DNA of 64,000 nt. Source: Topomyia yanbarensis (lineage: Eukaryota > Arthropoda > Insecta > Diptera > Culicidae). The stretch lies in assembly GCF_030247195.1 (NCBI RefSeq), contig NC_080671.1, forward strand, positions 211,700,361 through 211,764,360. Direction: 5' to 3'. Under the pieces are notes generated by a model that was not told the origin of the DNA, searched no databases, and saw nothing but the letters and a program-made list of their open reading frames with translations. Position 1 is the stretch's first letter. Each line of letters starts with the position of its first letter. Positions 10,829 to 22,203 of this stretch are shown piece by piece. The position numbers and the translations under genes were made by a program.

Positions 10829-12158
10829 ATTACTCTAAAACAAGTTATAGCTGTTCAAAGTTAGATAGTTTCAATTAAATGTCAGAAATATTTTTTTGCC
10901 AACACTGCAGTATGTTTCGTTTCTTCGTTGCCACAATGCATAGGACATTGTGCAAATGTTTTAAAATATTTTTTCTCAATATTCCAACTCGATAATATTT
11001 CAGTTATTTCAGTTCGAATTTCCATATGTAAAGCCCCCCCACCCCCCACGCACACACACCACTCCTTATTCCACAATTACCTATGCCCATGAAATTCAGC
11101 TAACGCTTTTCAATAATTCATCAGAACATACCAATGTGCAATATCCAAAAGCTATGATGTTATTTCTGTTTGAAACATGGAATATCATTGGTACACCAAC
11201 AGTGTTGGCAAATCCTGGACTATACTTCTATCTAATTAGTTGCATACTGCAGGTAGAATTGTAGGAAATATTGCATAACTCCTCTATTTTTCAAATGATT
11301 CTGATGATTAAAATGTCGATGAGCGCGGAAATGTTCTTTTGAAGTATTATAAGGACATGCATTTGAAAACATTTTTTGCATTTTTACATGAAAAAATCGC
11401 AAAAAATGGCAATTTTCATAGTTGTTCCATAATCGCACAATAGTTCTTAAAATAAAGCATAAAATAGCATACCGTTGGAAAGGTCTGTTTTTCTGCTTCC
11501 CAGAACTTAAAAAACGACACAGAAATGACAGCGTAGCTAACTTTGTGGTGCCGAAGGTCCCACAAAATGATTGTGTAATGTGGGGGTATTGAATTGGTTT
11601 GGTGTTGTACTTGACTGGACCTGCAGCCTAAACTAGGTCACTTGAAAAGTTCGTTCAATGTTTTTTTTTGTTTGTAGCACCGTATCAACATGGCCAGGTT
11701 GTATGCCATTTCCTGGAATACCGTTCCCCAGAATACAATTTCCCGAAAAAACTATTTCACGGAATGTAGCGGAAGACATGATTGCAACTACCATTTTAAG
11801 ATTTAAGCACGAATTGGATATCGATAAATTAAATTGGTTTTAAAAATAGTAAGAAATACCTTCAAATTTTCGCAGCTACAGAAGGTATGAATAAATAATA
11901 AACTGTCAATTCCTAATTGTCTGATTTCTAATCAAAAGGCACTATGTTTTTGCTGATGTTTGTTTCAAACTTTATGGTTGAAATTAACAAGTTTAAAATC
12001 TTCATAGTATATTTTTGAATGTTATTAATTTCAAATTAAATTACGATCCACTGAGATTTCGCCTTCTGATGAGAATAAGCTGTTTTCTGGAATTTCGATT
12101 AAGTGATAATGGTAAAATTACACAAGTATGAGAGTTTGTATGTTTTTATTAATATTTA

Positions 12159-12727
12159 GGGGTTATATACAAAGTTGGAAAAATCGAAAAAAAAAATTCT
12201 ATGTTCTGAAAGTAAATATCTGTGCGAAATTTCATTCAGATCGAAGCACTAGATTTTAAATTATAGCCGTTTGCATCGCGCTGGTTCTTCCACGAATGAA
12301 GTTAACACAAAACTTCAAACGCTATTATCTCGGAATGAAGTTTTTTGAAAAGTACCGTTACGGCGAACGTGATATCTCAAAAACCAGTCGCTCGATTTTC
12401 ATTTTTTTTTTTGAATTGATTGTATTCACATTCTCGTGTACTTGAACGGTTCATTAAAAAATTTCGATCTCTTGCAATGAATTTTGGTTTGAAACTTTTA
12501 ATACCACAAAATTCAATTTTTTGGTCACCATGTTTTTTTTGCAACAAAATTTTTCTCTATTGGGAAACCGATCCGATGAATATTTTTTTTAATCCAAATT
12601 GTTTTTTCTATCTTCGATAGTGCTACCAACGAACAGTCTATCGCTTTTTCAAATAAAATTTACATAACGCTTCAAAAAAAATCACGAACTTAGCTCACTT
12701 TTTCGCCATAACTTTGTGTATAACCCC
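12159..12727. mobile_element. 569-bp MITE with TTA duplication (PIF/Harbinger-like)
   Basis: Ends GGGGTTATATACAAAGTT and AACTTTGTGTATAACCCC (right end written on plus with the intervening bases omitted) are inverted copies. TTA precedes the left end (12156-12158) and follows the right (12728-12730). A 3-bp TTA duplication with G-rich ends fits PIF/Harbinger; no transposase is present. Nested in the 11700-13783 element. Confidence 0.65.
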
Positions 12728-12934
12728 TTATAATGATCAGCGAACAAAGATAAGCTGTTAATGGAACCAGACAATCATTGGGATTATTGTACCGTTTTAA
12801 AAAGTCTGACACATTAAATAATTTATTATTTTTTCAATATAGGTAGATCAAAATATTTCTAAATGCAAATATTCTCAAAGTTTAAATGCCCTGTTTACTT
12901 CAAATTTCAATAGTATAAACAATTACCGAGAAAG

Positions 12935-13698
12935 AGTGGGGAGAGTGAGGACACTTGATCCTTGGAGATACTTGATTCCCTGGCCATATCTCCTAACCTA
13001 TACGCATAAAGTTATCACAATATAAAAAGAAAATGAAGTATTTGGTCGTTTATGATGTTTAAAAAACAAATCTGATGTATTACATTTGGTATGGCAAAAT
13101 TGTATAATATTTTAGAAAATATGTGTTTAAATCCATCTCGAAGATCTTGTCACAAATTTTTTGAACGGTTGTATGAGATCGTCGAACTAATTATTTATGA
13201 ATATTTTCAAGTACGATTACTTTCTAAGGGCTTTTGCCATAGAAAAACACGTTTTTTTCGGATAAAAAATTTCACTACACATACAAAAAAATTAAAATTT
13301 GTTCGCCTTATACAACAGGTATCTTTGATTCCTGGAACACTGGATATTCTTGATCCCTATCATTAGTTCTCTCAAAATGTTTTTTTTTTCGTGAACAAAT
13401 GATAGTATAAGTTATTGAAGGTTGAAAAAGCCAGGTAAACAGCATTGATTTACCGCAAATACTTGTCGCGACTTTCTACTGTGGTTAAAGTGTGTCATGC
13501 ATCTAAAAAGGTAATCTTATTATTTAATTTGTCAGAATAGGTGGTTAGCTGAACTTTCGTATCTATAGGTCATAGTGGGCTTTGTTTCTTTAGCCCTAGT
13601 AGGCGGGGGATGGCGAATTTTGCCATTGAAATTTTTCCTTATTCAAAAGTTATAAGTAAAAAACAAAAGTGGGATCAAGCGTACCCACTCTCCTCTAC
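12935..13698. mobile_element. MITE with GGAGAGTG...CTTGATCC inverted ends
   Basis: The left end reads gtggggagagtgaggacac then ttgatcc; the right end is the reverse complement with a few changes (gggatcaagcgtacccactc). The word ttgat(t/c)cc(t)gg recurs inside (12968, 13325, 13350). Nested within the 11700-13783 element, right next to its right end. Confidence 0.6.
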
Positions 13699-13818
13699 AT
13701 TTCGGGAAATGGTGCATTCCAGGAAATGGTATTCTGAGAAATGATACATTCTGGGAAATGGTCTTCTGGGAAATTACGTAAATCACATGACCATTATATA
13801 TGTTCAACAAAGGCTTAC

Positions 13819-13932
13819 CTGCTGCTGAATTCGTTTGAATTCTTTCGGATTTGTATTGGGGGGAACGAACTGTAAAGCGCCTTCAATCTTGACTGGTGTT
13901 GATGAATGCGTTGGTGATGCTTCCGCTACCCA
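13819..13932 (-). CDS. hts: adducin exon (head/neck junction)
   Basis: 114-nt, phase-0 exon with a good polypyrimidine tract, acceptor CGGTAG^TGGGTAG and donor CAGCAG^GTAAGC. It reads WVAEASPTHSSTPVKIEG then ALQFVPPNTNPKEFKRIQQQ. The FVP.NTNPKEF.. motif immediately before the AGPQS exon is diagnostic for adducin. Alternative: a second AG seven bases downstream (GGGTAG^CGGAAG) breaks the phase-0 length, so I prefer the first. Confidence 0.9.
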
Positions 13933-14437
13933 CTACCGAAGAAAGAAAAAAAAATGAAATGGCTTTTGCTGGCGACAAAGTACACAGAAATGTGTATTTT
14001 TAAAGAACCTTTTCAATATAACTGTAAGTAGTGCAACTACACTTTAGGTAATTATAATTGGCAAACATTATGAAGCATCGAATTATAGGTTAGTTTTATG
14101 AATTTTTCGTTAGTTGCTCATGTTAATACTTCCCAAATTAGTTTCTGATTAATAAACTACGTAAAGCATTGGAAAATATGTGTCGCCGTTTTTCTTTCTT
14201 TCAACGGTAGAGGCTAATGCGGCGTTATTCCAGTTAGTGAATACTGTGTCATTGAAACCCAAAAATGCCGATGCACCTTATTCACTAGGATGCGATTACT
14301 GAGAACCCAAACTAAACCCAACTAAAATTAAAAACGAAATTGAACATCTCATAGAAACAAGTGTCGCTTTTTACATAAAGAAATAATAGATAGATACTTT
14401 ATCCCAGAAAAAAATGAATGCAATCAATGCGTTTTAC
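13933..14437. other. adducin intron
   Basis: 505 bp of AT-rich sequence between two splice-flanked exons, with the polypyrimidine tract of the 13932 acceptor at its low-coordinate end. No repeat or ORF seen. Confidence 0.5.
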
Positions 14438-14461
14438 CTCCTCAATGTTTGCATCAATCCA
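14438..14461 (-). CDS. hts: candidate 24-nt adducin microexon
   Basis: AATTTTGTTTTAG^TGG...GAG^GTAAAACGC encloses exactly eight codons, WIDANIEE, phase 0 on both sides, so it can be included or skipped without changing frame. The next exon also starts with W (WVAEASP). Splice-site strength and phase are good, but eight residues are too few for homology. It may be an alternative or spurious exon. Confidence 0.45.
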
Positions 14462-15164
14462 CTAAAACAAAATTAAAAAAAAAGTATGTAACTTAATTGT
14501 TATAATCGCATATAAGAATTGATAAGATTGAATTAACAGTATTTAAAATACGCCAGGTTTCATAAGATATATAATTATATGATTAGAAAAAATCTGATTG
14601 TACGATGATAGACGAACTTTATTTTTGCATCTAATTAAATCTAGTACATAAATATACAACTGTCTTACACTACTTTACAATAATTCAGTATTTATGTTTT
14701 CCAAGTGCCTGTAATATATGTAACTATGCAGTATCATAGCGTGGGTAAGCATAAGACAACCCGAAGCTTGCCGTAGCTCATCGAACAATTATAAGCGTTT
14801 TGATCGCATTATTTCTATACTGAACTGAGAGGTTATTCATTTAGTTATCTTGTTTAGTTTGAGCGAATTGTAACTGACAATCGACTGACAAAAAATACTC
14901 TTCTAAAACAAATTGTTTGAAATAGTTCTCCGAGTAACTTCAACACTGAGGCTGAGACCAGTGTTAATTGTAATTCTATAAAGATAATTTGATTGTAAGG
15001 CCCAGGAGAAAACAAGCAAATTCATTATCAGTGAAAGGCAATCTCAATGATGTATATGTACTGTGTAATATCTTAAAGCAAATTGATTTAGCGAGTGGAC
15101 GGAATACAATTGGAATACGTTTGTTGTTTGTAACATATTGTATTTGCCCGTTTGCAAATGTAGA
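14462..15164. other. AT-rich, nothing recognised
   Basis: Presumed adducin intron. No further adducin exon could be identified at higher coordinates in the window. Confidence 0.4.
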
Positions 15165-15166
15165 TA

Positions 15167-16849
15167 GGGTAATTTGGGGAGAGATGCCGCACATTTTTAA
15201 AATTTCGATTCAAAAATTGATGAAATCATTTTTACCAATTGCGACAAGTTTCTAAAATACTGTGAAATGGTTTTTGTAATGAAAAAAAAAATCACCAAAT
15301 TTCCATGAACATTTTACAAAAAAGGTCATTGCGGGAGAGATGCTACATGTGCGGGTGAGACGCCGCACCGTGGCCACAAACTGAAAAATGGTGAACAAAG
15401 TATTTTTGGCTCTCATTGATGTTTTTGTGATTCATTGTCTTCAGCTGAGTTTCATGAAGTTTGATTGAACCTATAAATTGGCTAGCACCTTCACTTTTCT
15501 TAAGGGGGTACTACCATTTCCAGAATCATTTATTATTCAATATTTTAAAAATATTTTTCTTTCTCAACCTTGTGTAACGGTTAAGTTGGAGTAACTTAAT
15601 TCAGGGCACTATTTATCTGTATGCTTGTACGATATACATATCTATGTGTTAGTAGTAGTTCCTAGAAAGCTCTGTTTGGCTGTTTCTCCCAATGAACTTA
15701 TACAAATTAGGTTTGTTCTTGAAAGATTCATTTTGAAAAAGCATCAATTCGTTTAAATTTTCGCTTTTATCTCAATATTGACATCACTAAAAATCAATGC
15801 GTTCACGAAAATTAGTGCCTGAAACTTTAAAGAATAAACCGAAGTAACTAATACAGTCAGGTTTTTTTTACGCGAGGGATACAGGCCGCGTAAATGAAAA
15901 CCGCGTAAATTTCAAAATCCGCGTAAATGAAAACAGCGTAAATTTCAAAATCCGCGTAAATGAAAACCGCGTAAATTTCAAAATCCGCGTAAATGAAAAC
16001 CGCATAAATTTCAAAATCCGCGTAAACGAAGACCACTTAAATTTAAGAATCCGCGATTAAGGGAACCTCGTTGATGGATACCGCGTAAATTCCAAAATCC
16101 GCGTAAATGAAAACCGCGTAAATTTCAAAAACCGCGTAAATGAAAACCGCGTAAATTTCAAAATCCGCGTAAATGAAAACCGCGTAAATTTCAAAATCCG
16201 CGTAAATGAAAACCGCGTAAATTTCAAAATCCGCGTGAAAAAACCGCGCAAAAAAATACCGCGTAAAAAAACTTGAGTGTACTTAGATACATGTCGCCCA
16301 TTTAAATATATAGATAAATATATATAACTGTGTTAGGTCCGTTAGTTTGTGGATATACCTTATTAAGAAACTATACCTGACGCAAATGATCATTTAATGA
16401 CATTCCGGGGCGAAAAAAATACATTTTAGTTATGCGTCCTCTTCCATTGCGTGCGGTATCTCACCCGCAATTTTGATGCGACATCTCTCCCAATTTTAGC
16501 GGAGAGATGCCGCACGACGCCATTTTCCTCTAAAATTATGGATGATCGTACTCATGATCAGAATGCCTTCTAAAAGGTCCCAGCTATTCAACCGATACAT
16601 GATTTACCTAAAAAAATCGATCAATTTAAAAAAACGAAATTTTAATGCGGTACTGAAAAATTTTCGGCACTCCGTGATACAACTGAACGCACAAAATCAT
16701 TAATAAAATTTTCGTGAGTAATTAAAAAGGATCTCTACATCTCTAGAGTTATAATTCTTCGAAAGACAAACTAACAATATCATATTACCATATAAAAATG
16801 ATCCCATATACGAGATATAGAGAGTGCGGCATCTCTCCCGAAATTACCC
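15167..16849. mobile_element. 1.68-kb TA-flanked element, GGGAGAGATGCCGCAC ends
   Basis: Left end GGGTAATTTGGGGAGAGATG, right end its reverse complement with one change (26 of 28 bp or so). TA lies at 15165-15166 and 16850-16851, so a TA duplication as in Tc1/mariner. The word gggagagatgc(c)gcac and its complement recur inside (15331, 15350, 16447, 16480, 16500). No transposase ORF. A second element (15854-16279) is nested inside. Confidence 0.75.
15854..16279. mobile_element. 426-bp Tc1-like MITE with a 33-bp tandem array
   Basis: Ends CAGTCAGGTTTTTTTTACGC and the inverted ACGCG-poly-T end, flanked by TA (15852-15853, 16280-16281). The interior is about ten degenerate copies of a 33-bp unit made of two halves, ccgcgtaaatgaaaa and ccgcgtaaatttcaaaat. 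The array translates to a repeating FTRILKF peptide on minus, which is an artefact of the repeat, not a protein. Nested in 15167-16849. Confidence 0.8.
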
Positions 16850-17440
16850 TAGATTAATTTGAAATCTTTAAAGCTTTAAAATCACTTCAACAAAACAAGC
16901 TTTTGGGTTATGTTGTAAAATCAATGTTTTATTACTAAAGGCATTAGAAGCAATTGTTAATGATGAATTTCTCTTCACGCTATTATATGGCAAGTTAATT
17001 TTAATTGGAATGTGTATCTACTACCAATGTCTGCAAGTTTTAGAAAAAAGAAATTTGGCATGATCCAATGGTTGGGTAAATATAAATAAATGCAACCGAA
17101 TTCTATCGTGAGCAGAAGGTGGCAGAAACAGATTGGAAATATTAATCAAATAGGTTTGCTTCAAGATCGATTGTAACACGACTTACAGGGTCTTTTACTT
17201 GATTTAGCGTTTCGAGGATGCGTTTTTAGTACACCTAAGGATTAGTTTATGTTTCCATGACTCATTCAATCCGATAATTACACACCGGCAAATTAACACA
17301 GGCTCGACGTGTTAATTGAAGAAATGGTTACACTACACATATCAAGCCGATTAATCGGATAAATATTTTTAGTTTTACGCTTAATTGTAGAGATAAAACT
17401 GAATCGTCTTAACATAGGAATATAAATGTCTTCTTGAGAA
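16850..17440. other. AT-rich, nothing recognised
   Basis: No ORF, no inverted ends and no clear repeat seen. Confidence 0.4.
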
Positions 17441-17593
17441 ATAGTTTGCCCAATCAAATAGAAAAAAATAACACATGTTTAGAGCTAGAAATCGCTGCAC
17501 TGCTATAGCAGGACCAGTAATCAAATTTACCCGTACGCCTGCAAAAGCAAACGTTGATTCCTTCTACCTAGTGTGTGAAACTCGAACAAACAA

Positions 17594-18990
17594 TGAGCGA
17601 CAATGTAAAGCAAGTTTGTACCCCGTTGCGGGCAAATTGCGTTGCTGTTGACTTTTCAAAATGTCCGGTAAGACCAACGATTCGTCAAGTGAAGCAAATG
17701 CTGAAAGTTACCATGAAGCTCAATGTAGTAAAAGTTAATACTCTGCAATTCCACAATCTACACTCAGGCGAATTTCATAGGAATATCGTATAATTTTTAG
17801 CCACAAGCAGCACGTATGTAAATCATAAGATTATCTTATGAAACGGCATTTATTTTGTTAAATCGGTTTGCTATGATTTCATGTTCCATTAGGTATCTTT
17901 GAGTTATCACAAGGCTATATTATACAAGTCGTATGTTTTTCATATTAATCTAATGAAAACATAGTCTTGTTACTTTTCTATTCATCATAAGATAAATCTT
18001 ATGAATTAAGTTTTGCCTTAGTGTACATCAGGCGGTTCTGATTATGTTCCAACACATTACTTAGGCAGAACAATTTGCTTAGCAGAAAAATTTGAGACAC
18101 GTCATCGAATGTAGTGACAAATTATACAGCATCCTTACCTATATAGATAATGGCAGTATTGAAATAAAGCTACATGATCTGCCCCACGTACTAGTTCCGC
18201 CGCTATCAAACAGTTAATGTCAAAATACGGAGAGGTGGATAATGTTGAGGAAAATACTTGGAGGAACTTTTCTCAGGACTTCGTAACGGCGTTCGTGTGG
18301 CGAGAATGCGTCCGGCAAAACCTATTCCCTCCTACTTGACCGTCCCATGCAGATCAGCTCAAGGTGTTGCCTATTCTTAATGAACACTGATCACGTATTC
18401 AGTGCCAATACTGTGACCAGCCGCTACACCACGGAAAACCTTGCGCAGAAGCTGCTAAGGAAATTTCACCTGTTATGGCCAAAGGTATATAGTCGTCGTA
18501 TGCTAAACCACAACCGGTTGTTAAACCACTAGGGATCGTGCAGTAACAAACACCAGCTTAACAATGATCGGGCCCAGTACCACTAAACCAACTGTCATTA
18601 CTGTTGCGAAGTAACAACGATTACACCAAATACTTCCCAACCAACAACCAACACTACCAATAATGAATCAAATGCCAATGAAGAAGGATTTATAACGGCG
18701 ACCCGTAAGTACAAGAAACAAACAAGAACATTCGACCGTGAGCATCATGAATGCAGTACCTATGACGATATGGACATGAACGAAAATGCGAGAGAAGACG
18801 ACAGACAACACACCTAATGTTTTATCACCAAAGGAGAGAATCTCAACACGCAGCAGCAAGCTGCTTCAACAAGACCCTAAGGAAGTTAAAAGTTAATTTA
18901 AAGATACTGTAAAAATCATAAAAGACCCACAGCTCAGTTATGCTAACGCATTGAGCCGTGTCAAATAAACAAGAAAAAAAGGATGCGAAG
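17594..18990 (+). pseudogene. degenerate LINE ORF1 (gag-like), relative of 63092
   Basis: Starts MSDNVKQVCTPLRANCVAVD, clearly related to MSEQKSKMRPLRENTVVVDF at 63092, and alignable through the 'KYGEVDNVEENTWRN'-type segment (18215-18270), a CQYCDQ-like knuckle remnant (18405-18440) and a YKKQ...DMDMNENAREDDRQ tail (18700-18820). Multiple stops and frameshifts, and interrupted by a small MITE at 17820-18013. Even the 5' UTR (17440-17593) resembles that of the other copy. The clade is uncertain; gag-like ORF1s of this kind occur in LOA/I-group LINEs. Confidence 0.65.
17820..18013. mobile_element. small MITE inside the ORF1 pseudogene
   Basis: Ends AATCATAAGATTATCTTATG and (inverted, imperfect) CATAAGATAAATCTTATGAA, each itself palindromic. 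The segment is absent from the homologous ORF1 at 63.1-63.6 kb, which supports an insertion. Confidence 0.5.
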
Positions 18991-19249
18991 AAAATTATTC
19001 TATCTAGCTTACCCGATTACGAATCACACAAAATGGGTAAATCGTTCAGCATCTGTTAACCCTTTGCGACGCAGTGAGACGAATACGTCCCACCTACTGC
19101 TCCTATGTTTTTATTGGATTTCTAGTTAGCGTTGACATATAAATGCGATTTCTTTCTTTCAATCAACTCTTAGGGATGTAAGGAGTACAACTAGCACAAA
19201 AAATTATGTGAATTTGTTAATTACTTCTTAATTACCTACATTTAACTCA

Positions 19250-19747
19250 CACAGCAACAGTCCTGCAATCAGCCCCAATGATGGAAACTTAAACACATTA
19301 CGTCCGATATAGATGGAAGTTGAACAAAACGATTGAAGAGGCCTTGTAGTTCCGTGCATTCCAAGATGGTGTAGAAATCTTACAAGTCCAGACAACGATT
19401 TTTAAAAATGATAGCTGCCAAACTACCGAGTTGTATGCCAATGCTTCAAGTTGGGTCTTGGGTCGGCTATGATGACTTGAAATTTAACGTACGGCATTAG
19501 CAGCCACGTCGGCTATGTATGTGAGAAGCTGCGAAGACAAACCCAGGCCCCAATGATGGAAACTTATACAAATTACTTATAAAAAACTACAGGAATTGGT
19601 TCCGTAGTCCGATACAGATGGAAATCGAACATCACGATTGAAGAGGCGGCGTTTGTTAGAGTTCGTAATACTACTCTTTTCGCCGTTTTTAGTCGACGCA
19701 GCTCTGCTGTCTGGCAGAAGAATTAGTCAGTTCGTCGACTATTTACC
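19250..19747 (+). pseudogene. R1-clade LINE RT fragment with local duplications
   Basis: 19350-19550 is a direct homologue (about 85% by eye) of 22740-22935, which encodes the late RT region of an R1-type LINE (SHVGYVCEKAAKTN-like). A 'ccccaatgatggaaactta' block occurs twice (near 19274 and 19548). Heavily mutated, with no usable frame. Confidence 0.5.
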
Positions 19748-19750
19748 TTA

Positions 19751-20240
19751 GGGCAGGCATTGTAATTCTCTCTCACTCACGCGAGAAGAAGCTTATCCGA
19801 TGTCCAACTTTTCCGAGATAAAATGAGTCGCGAAATTCTCCGTCTCCACAAATAGCGTGAGAATGATTTTCCGGATAAAATTTATTTGACTTTCTCCTTC
19901 TCACCGGAGAAAGTGATAAAATTCTAATTTCGTGGAAATCAATTAAAACTTCAAAAAATATATTTAATTACAAAGAAAAGCGGCAAAGAAATATGATAGA
20001 CTTGTTTTTTCGTGTTTGGAATAACGACAGCAAAGCAGAGAACGCAAAAAGGATACCATGATAAACTCATTCACTCATTCTCCGGCTGTTTATTTATCCG
20101 GAGAAATAACACGTTGTATTTATCCGGAGAAGTTTTGTGAGTGCCAATAACTTTTCGTGTGAGAAAGTGAGTTTTTATTGTCGCAGTAGCAAACTACCCG
20201 GGCGCATTTACTCATATGAGCGATAAATGCAATGCCTGCC
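19751..20240. mobile_element. 490-bp PIF/Harbinger-like MITE
   Basis: Inverted ends GGCAGGCATTG / CAATGCCTGCC, flanked by TTAG at 19748-19751 and 20241-20244 (TTA or TTAG duplication). The interior has iterated, inverted (t/a)tccggagaa and ctcactcac-type words. It splits a degenerate LINE. Confidence 0.65.
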
Positions 20241-20856
20241 TTAGGGACATGACGATCAATGAGGTAGCTCATTATATGACAGAAGTTTTCAATGACGGAA
20301 ATCTCATAATCTTTGCTTAGCACAGAGTTATTGCTTTGTAAAATGTTCAAAATTCTGCTGTAGTCGACCAGCTCGTGGTCTTGGTCTTCGAGTGTGAGAT
20401 GAAAGGTGACGAACATACTTTACTAGCGGGACGAGGGCGGTTGAAATATTCGATGGTTGATCTCGAGCATAAACTAAGCATAGATCCAAAATCCGATCGT
20501 TCTCGTTCAGCATGCTGCTAATCTGCAGGAGCGTGGCCGTACTATAGGTATCCAAAAGAGTCATGCTGTCTTGATGAAACATAGAATTTATTGAATAGAA
20601 GTTGAAAACGCCGAAAATCATAATTACGCCAGCTGGTTGTGCCATGGTAGCAATAGACGTCAATGATTTAGAATGAGCATCAAATAGTGCAGTGTCACGA
20701 ATTTTATCGCCGTGGAAAATAAACCACACTCCGCCCCGCAATACACTACTGCGAAAGATCGCCGACCTCGGACTACCTTCCATACTTTCGAGCGAAGGTA
20801 TGAGTGGAACTGCAATGTGTGAATCATTCACCCGATACCGATGATGTATACAACAC
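20241..20856 (-). pseudogene. degenerate LINE endonuclease region
   Basis: The minus frame 20328-20882 contains IMIFGVFNFY (eroded GDFN motif) and LDLCLVYARD (LDL.F motif). A second frame (20120-20416) continues DYSRILNILQ...HVPK as expected downstream of the endonuclease. Upstream, after removing the element at 20862-22203, the reading IGVVYI (endonuclease motif) continues at 22204. So this is one old minus-strand LINE interrupted by two later insertions. Confidence 0.55.
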
Positions 20857-20861
20857 CGATG

Positions 20862-22203
20862 CACAGTGGTCGGAAACGCCAAAAACGTGAACTTAATTCA
20901 CTAGTGGCCAAACCATCGAATATATTCCCAGGATGTCTTTGGAGGAATTGATGATATGAATATTCCCCACAATCTGATAACAATTGAAATTGGGCATGGT
21001 TTACTATGATCGAACTAAAAAAATTAACTTTTTATACTGACGAGGTAGAAAATTGGTGTCTTCGACAGTTTTAGGAATGTTCAAGAAGAATTTTGTTGAA
21101 GAACTTGAGCTTGTAGGACCAAAGGTTATCGATTTATGAGGCGTTTTCTATGGCAACCCCCTTAAATCTAGTTTTTTTAATATAACTTTTTGCATTGTGA
21201 CTTCTCGTACAAACTATGTTCAAGACAAATGTGTAGGCATCAAAACTACATCATATTGTCGAAGACTGTATGTAAAAATACTTATTCGTTTCAAAGTTAT
21301 GGAAGATTTTTGAATTGTTTTACAACAACTTCAACTACGGTTAAGAAAGAAAGGTGCAAAGCAAAATGCACGAACAGGCACTTTTTTCACTATCTAAAGT
21401 ATGCACAAAAAAGCTAAGAAGGTTTGGTGTGTGGCACTCTAGAACCCTATGAAAAGGGTAAGCTTACTTTATCATGTTTTTTGACAGTTTGCATACAAAA
21501 ATCAGCAAAAAAAATTTAAGCTTTTATACCCCAATTTTTGAAATTCTTGGCTTGATATTCAATTACAAGTATTATTTTCACTTATGCCTGAAAGTTTCAG
21601 ATTTTATGAACGTGGAGGCAAAAATGTGAAGTTTTTAATATCATTGGAGATCCTAAACTAATATATACTCAAATAGACATGTCATAATGAATTTAATGCT
21701 TACAAAATATGTCATACCATTAATTACTATATTTTACGGCAAAAATTAAAAAAAATGCTTTTGCTGATTTTTGTATAGAAAAAGTAAAAAAAAACATGAT
21801 AAAGTAACCTTACCCTATTCATAGGGTTCTAGAGTACCACGCACCAAACCTTCTTAGCTTTATTGTGCATACTATAGACAGTGAAAAAAGTGCCTGTTCG
21901 TGCATTTTGGTTTGCACCTTTCTTCCTTATCCGTAGTTGAAGTTGTTGTAAAAAATGTAAAATTCTTGAATAACTTTGAAACGAATAAGTATTTTTACAT
22001 ACAGTCTTCGACAATATGATGTAGTTTTGATATCTACACATTTTTTTTAGTTCGATCATAGTAAACCATGCCCAATTTCAATTGTTATCAGATTGTGGGG
22101 AATATTCATATGAACAATTCCTCCAAAGACACCCTGTGAATATATTCGATGGTTTGGCCACTAGTGAATTAAGTTCACGTTTTTGGCGTTTCAGACCACT
22201 GTG
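20862..22203. mobile_element. Transib-like non-autonomous element 1 (long TIRs, CACAGTG ends, 5-bp TSD)
   Basis: The element begins CACAGTGGTC (20862) and ends GACCACTGTG (22203), with CGATG duplicated on both sides (20857-20861, 22204-22208). The inverted arms extend several hundred bp: 20862-21040 and 21180-21480 against 22203-21790. The left arm has about 140 bp extra. CACAGTG termini plus a 5-bp GC-biased duplication are the signature of Transib transposons, the relatives of RAG1. No transposase is encoded. Removing it rejoins a LINE reading IGVVYI. Confidence 0.75.

Larger units (their letters stand above)
11700..13783. mobile_element. 2.1-kb element with iterated-word inverted ends
   Basis: The left end (11700-11770) carries repeated words of the type ccatttcctggaata / caatttcccgaa. 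The right end (13695-13783) carries the reverse complements, such as ggaaatggtattct and gggaaatggtcttc. The two ends form an imperfect inverted repeat of 70-85 bp built from about 20-bp sub-repeats. Two other elements (12159-12727 and 12935-13698) lie inside. No transposase ORF. Confidence 0.6.
9457..14461 (-). other. hts: adducin (hu-li tai shao) gene, 3' coding part
   Basis: Adducin caps actin filament ends and links spectrin to actin at the membrane skeleton. Five minus-strand exons read in one consistent phase: 24 nt (phase 0), 114 nt (phase 0), 286 nt (leaves 1 nt), 114 nt, and 78 nt (leaves 1 nt). All are bounded by AG and GT. The joined product covers the neck/tail part of adducin, including VPPNTNPKEFKRIQQQ, AGPQSHILEGVSW, NPFDSVTDDELNEYKK and TDTDFSESEA. 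The head domain should lie beyond 14.5 kb and the basic MARCKS-like tail beyond 9.4 kb; neither is in view. The 3.6-kb intron 10212-13818 is filled with MITEs. Family assignment is from recalled conserved adducin motifs. Confidence 0.88.

Noticed and set aside
16057..16251. Minus ORF of repeating FTRILKFTRFS
   Set aside because: Artefact of the 33-bp tandem array in the 15854-16279 MITE; no start context or homology.
15880..16260. Regular repeats that could suggest a CRISPR array
   Set aside because: Units are contiguous with no unique spacers, and the context is a eukaryotic MITE.
20862..20890. True V(D)J recombination signal
   Set aside because: The heptamer is perfect but the nonamer-like word is at 10 nt rather than 12 or 23, and insects have no V(D)J system; a Transib end explains it.
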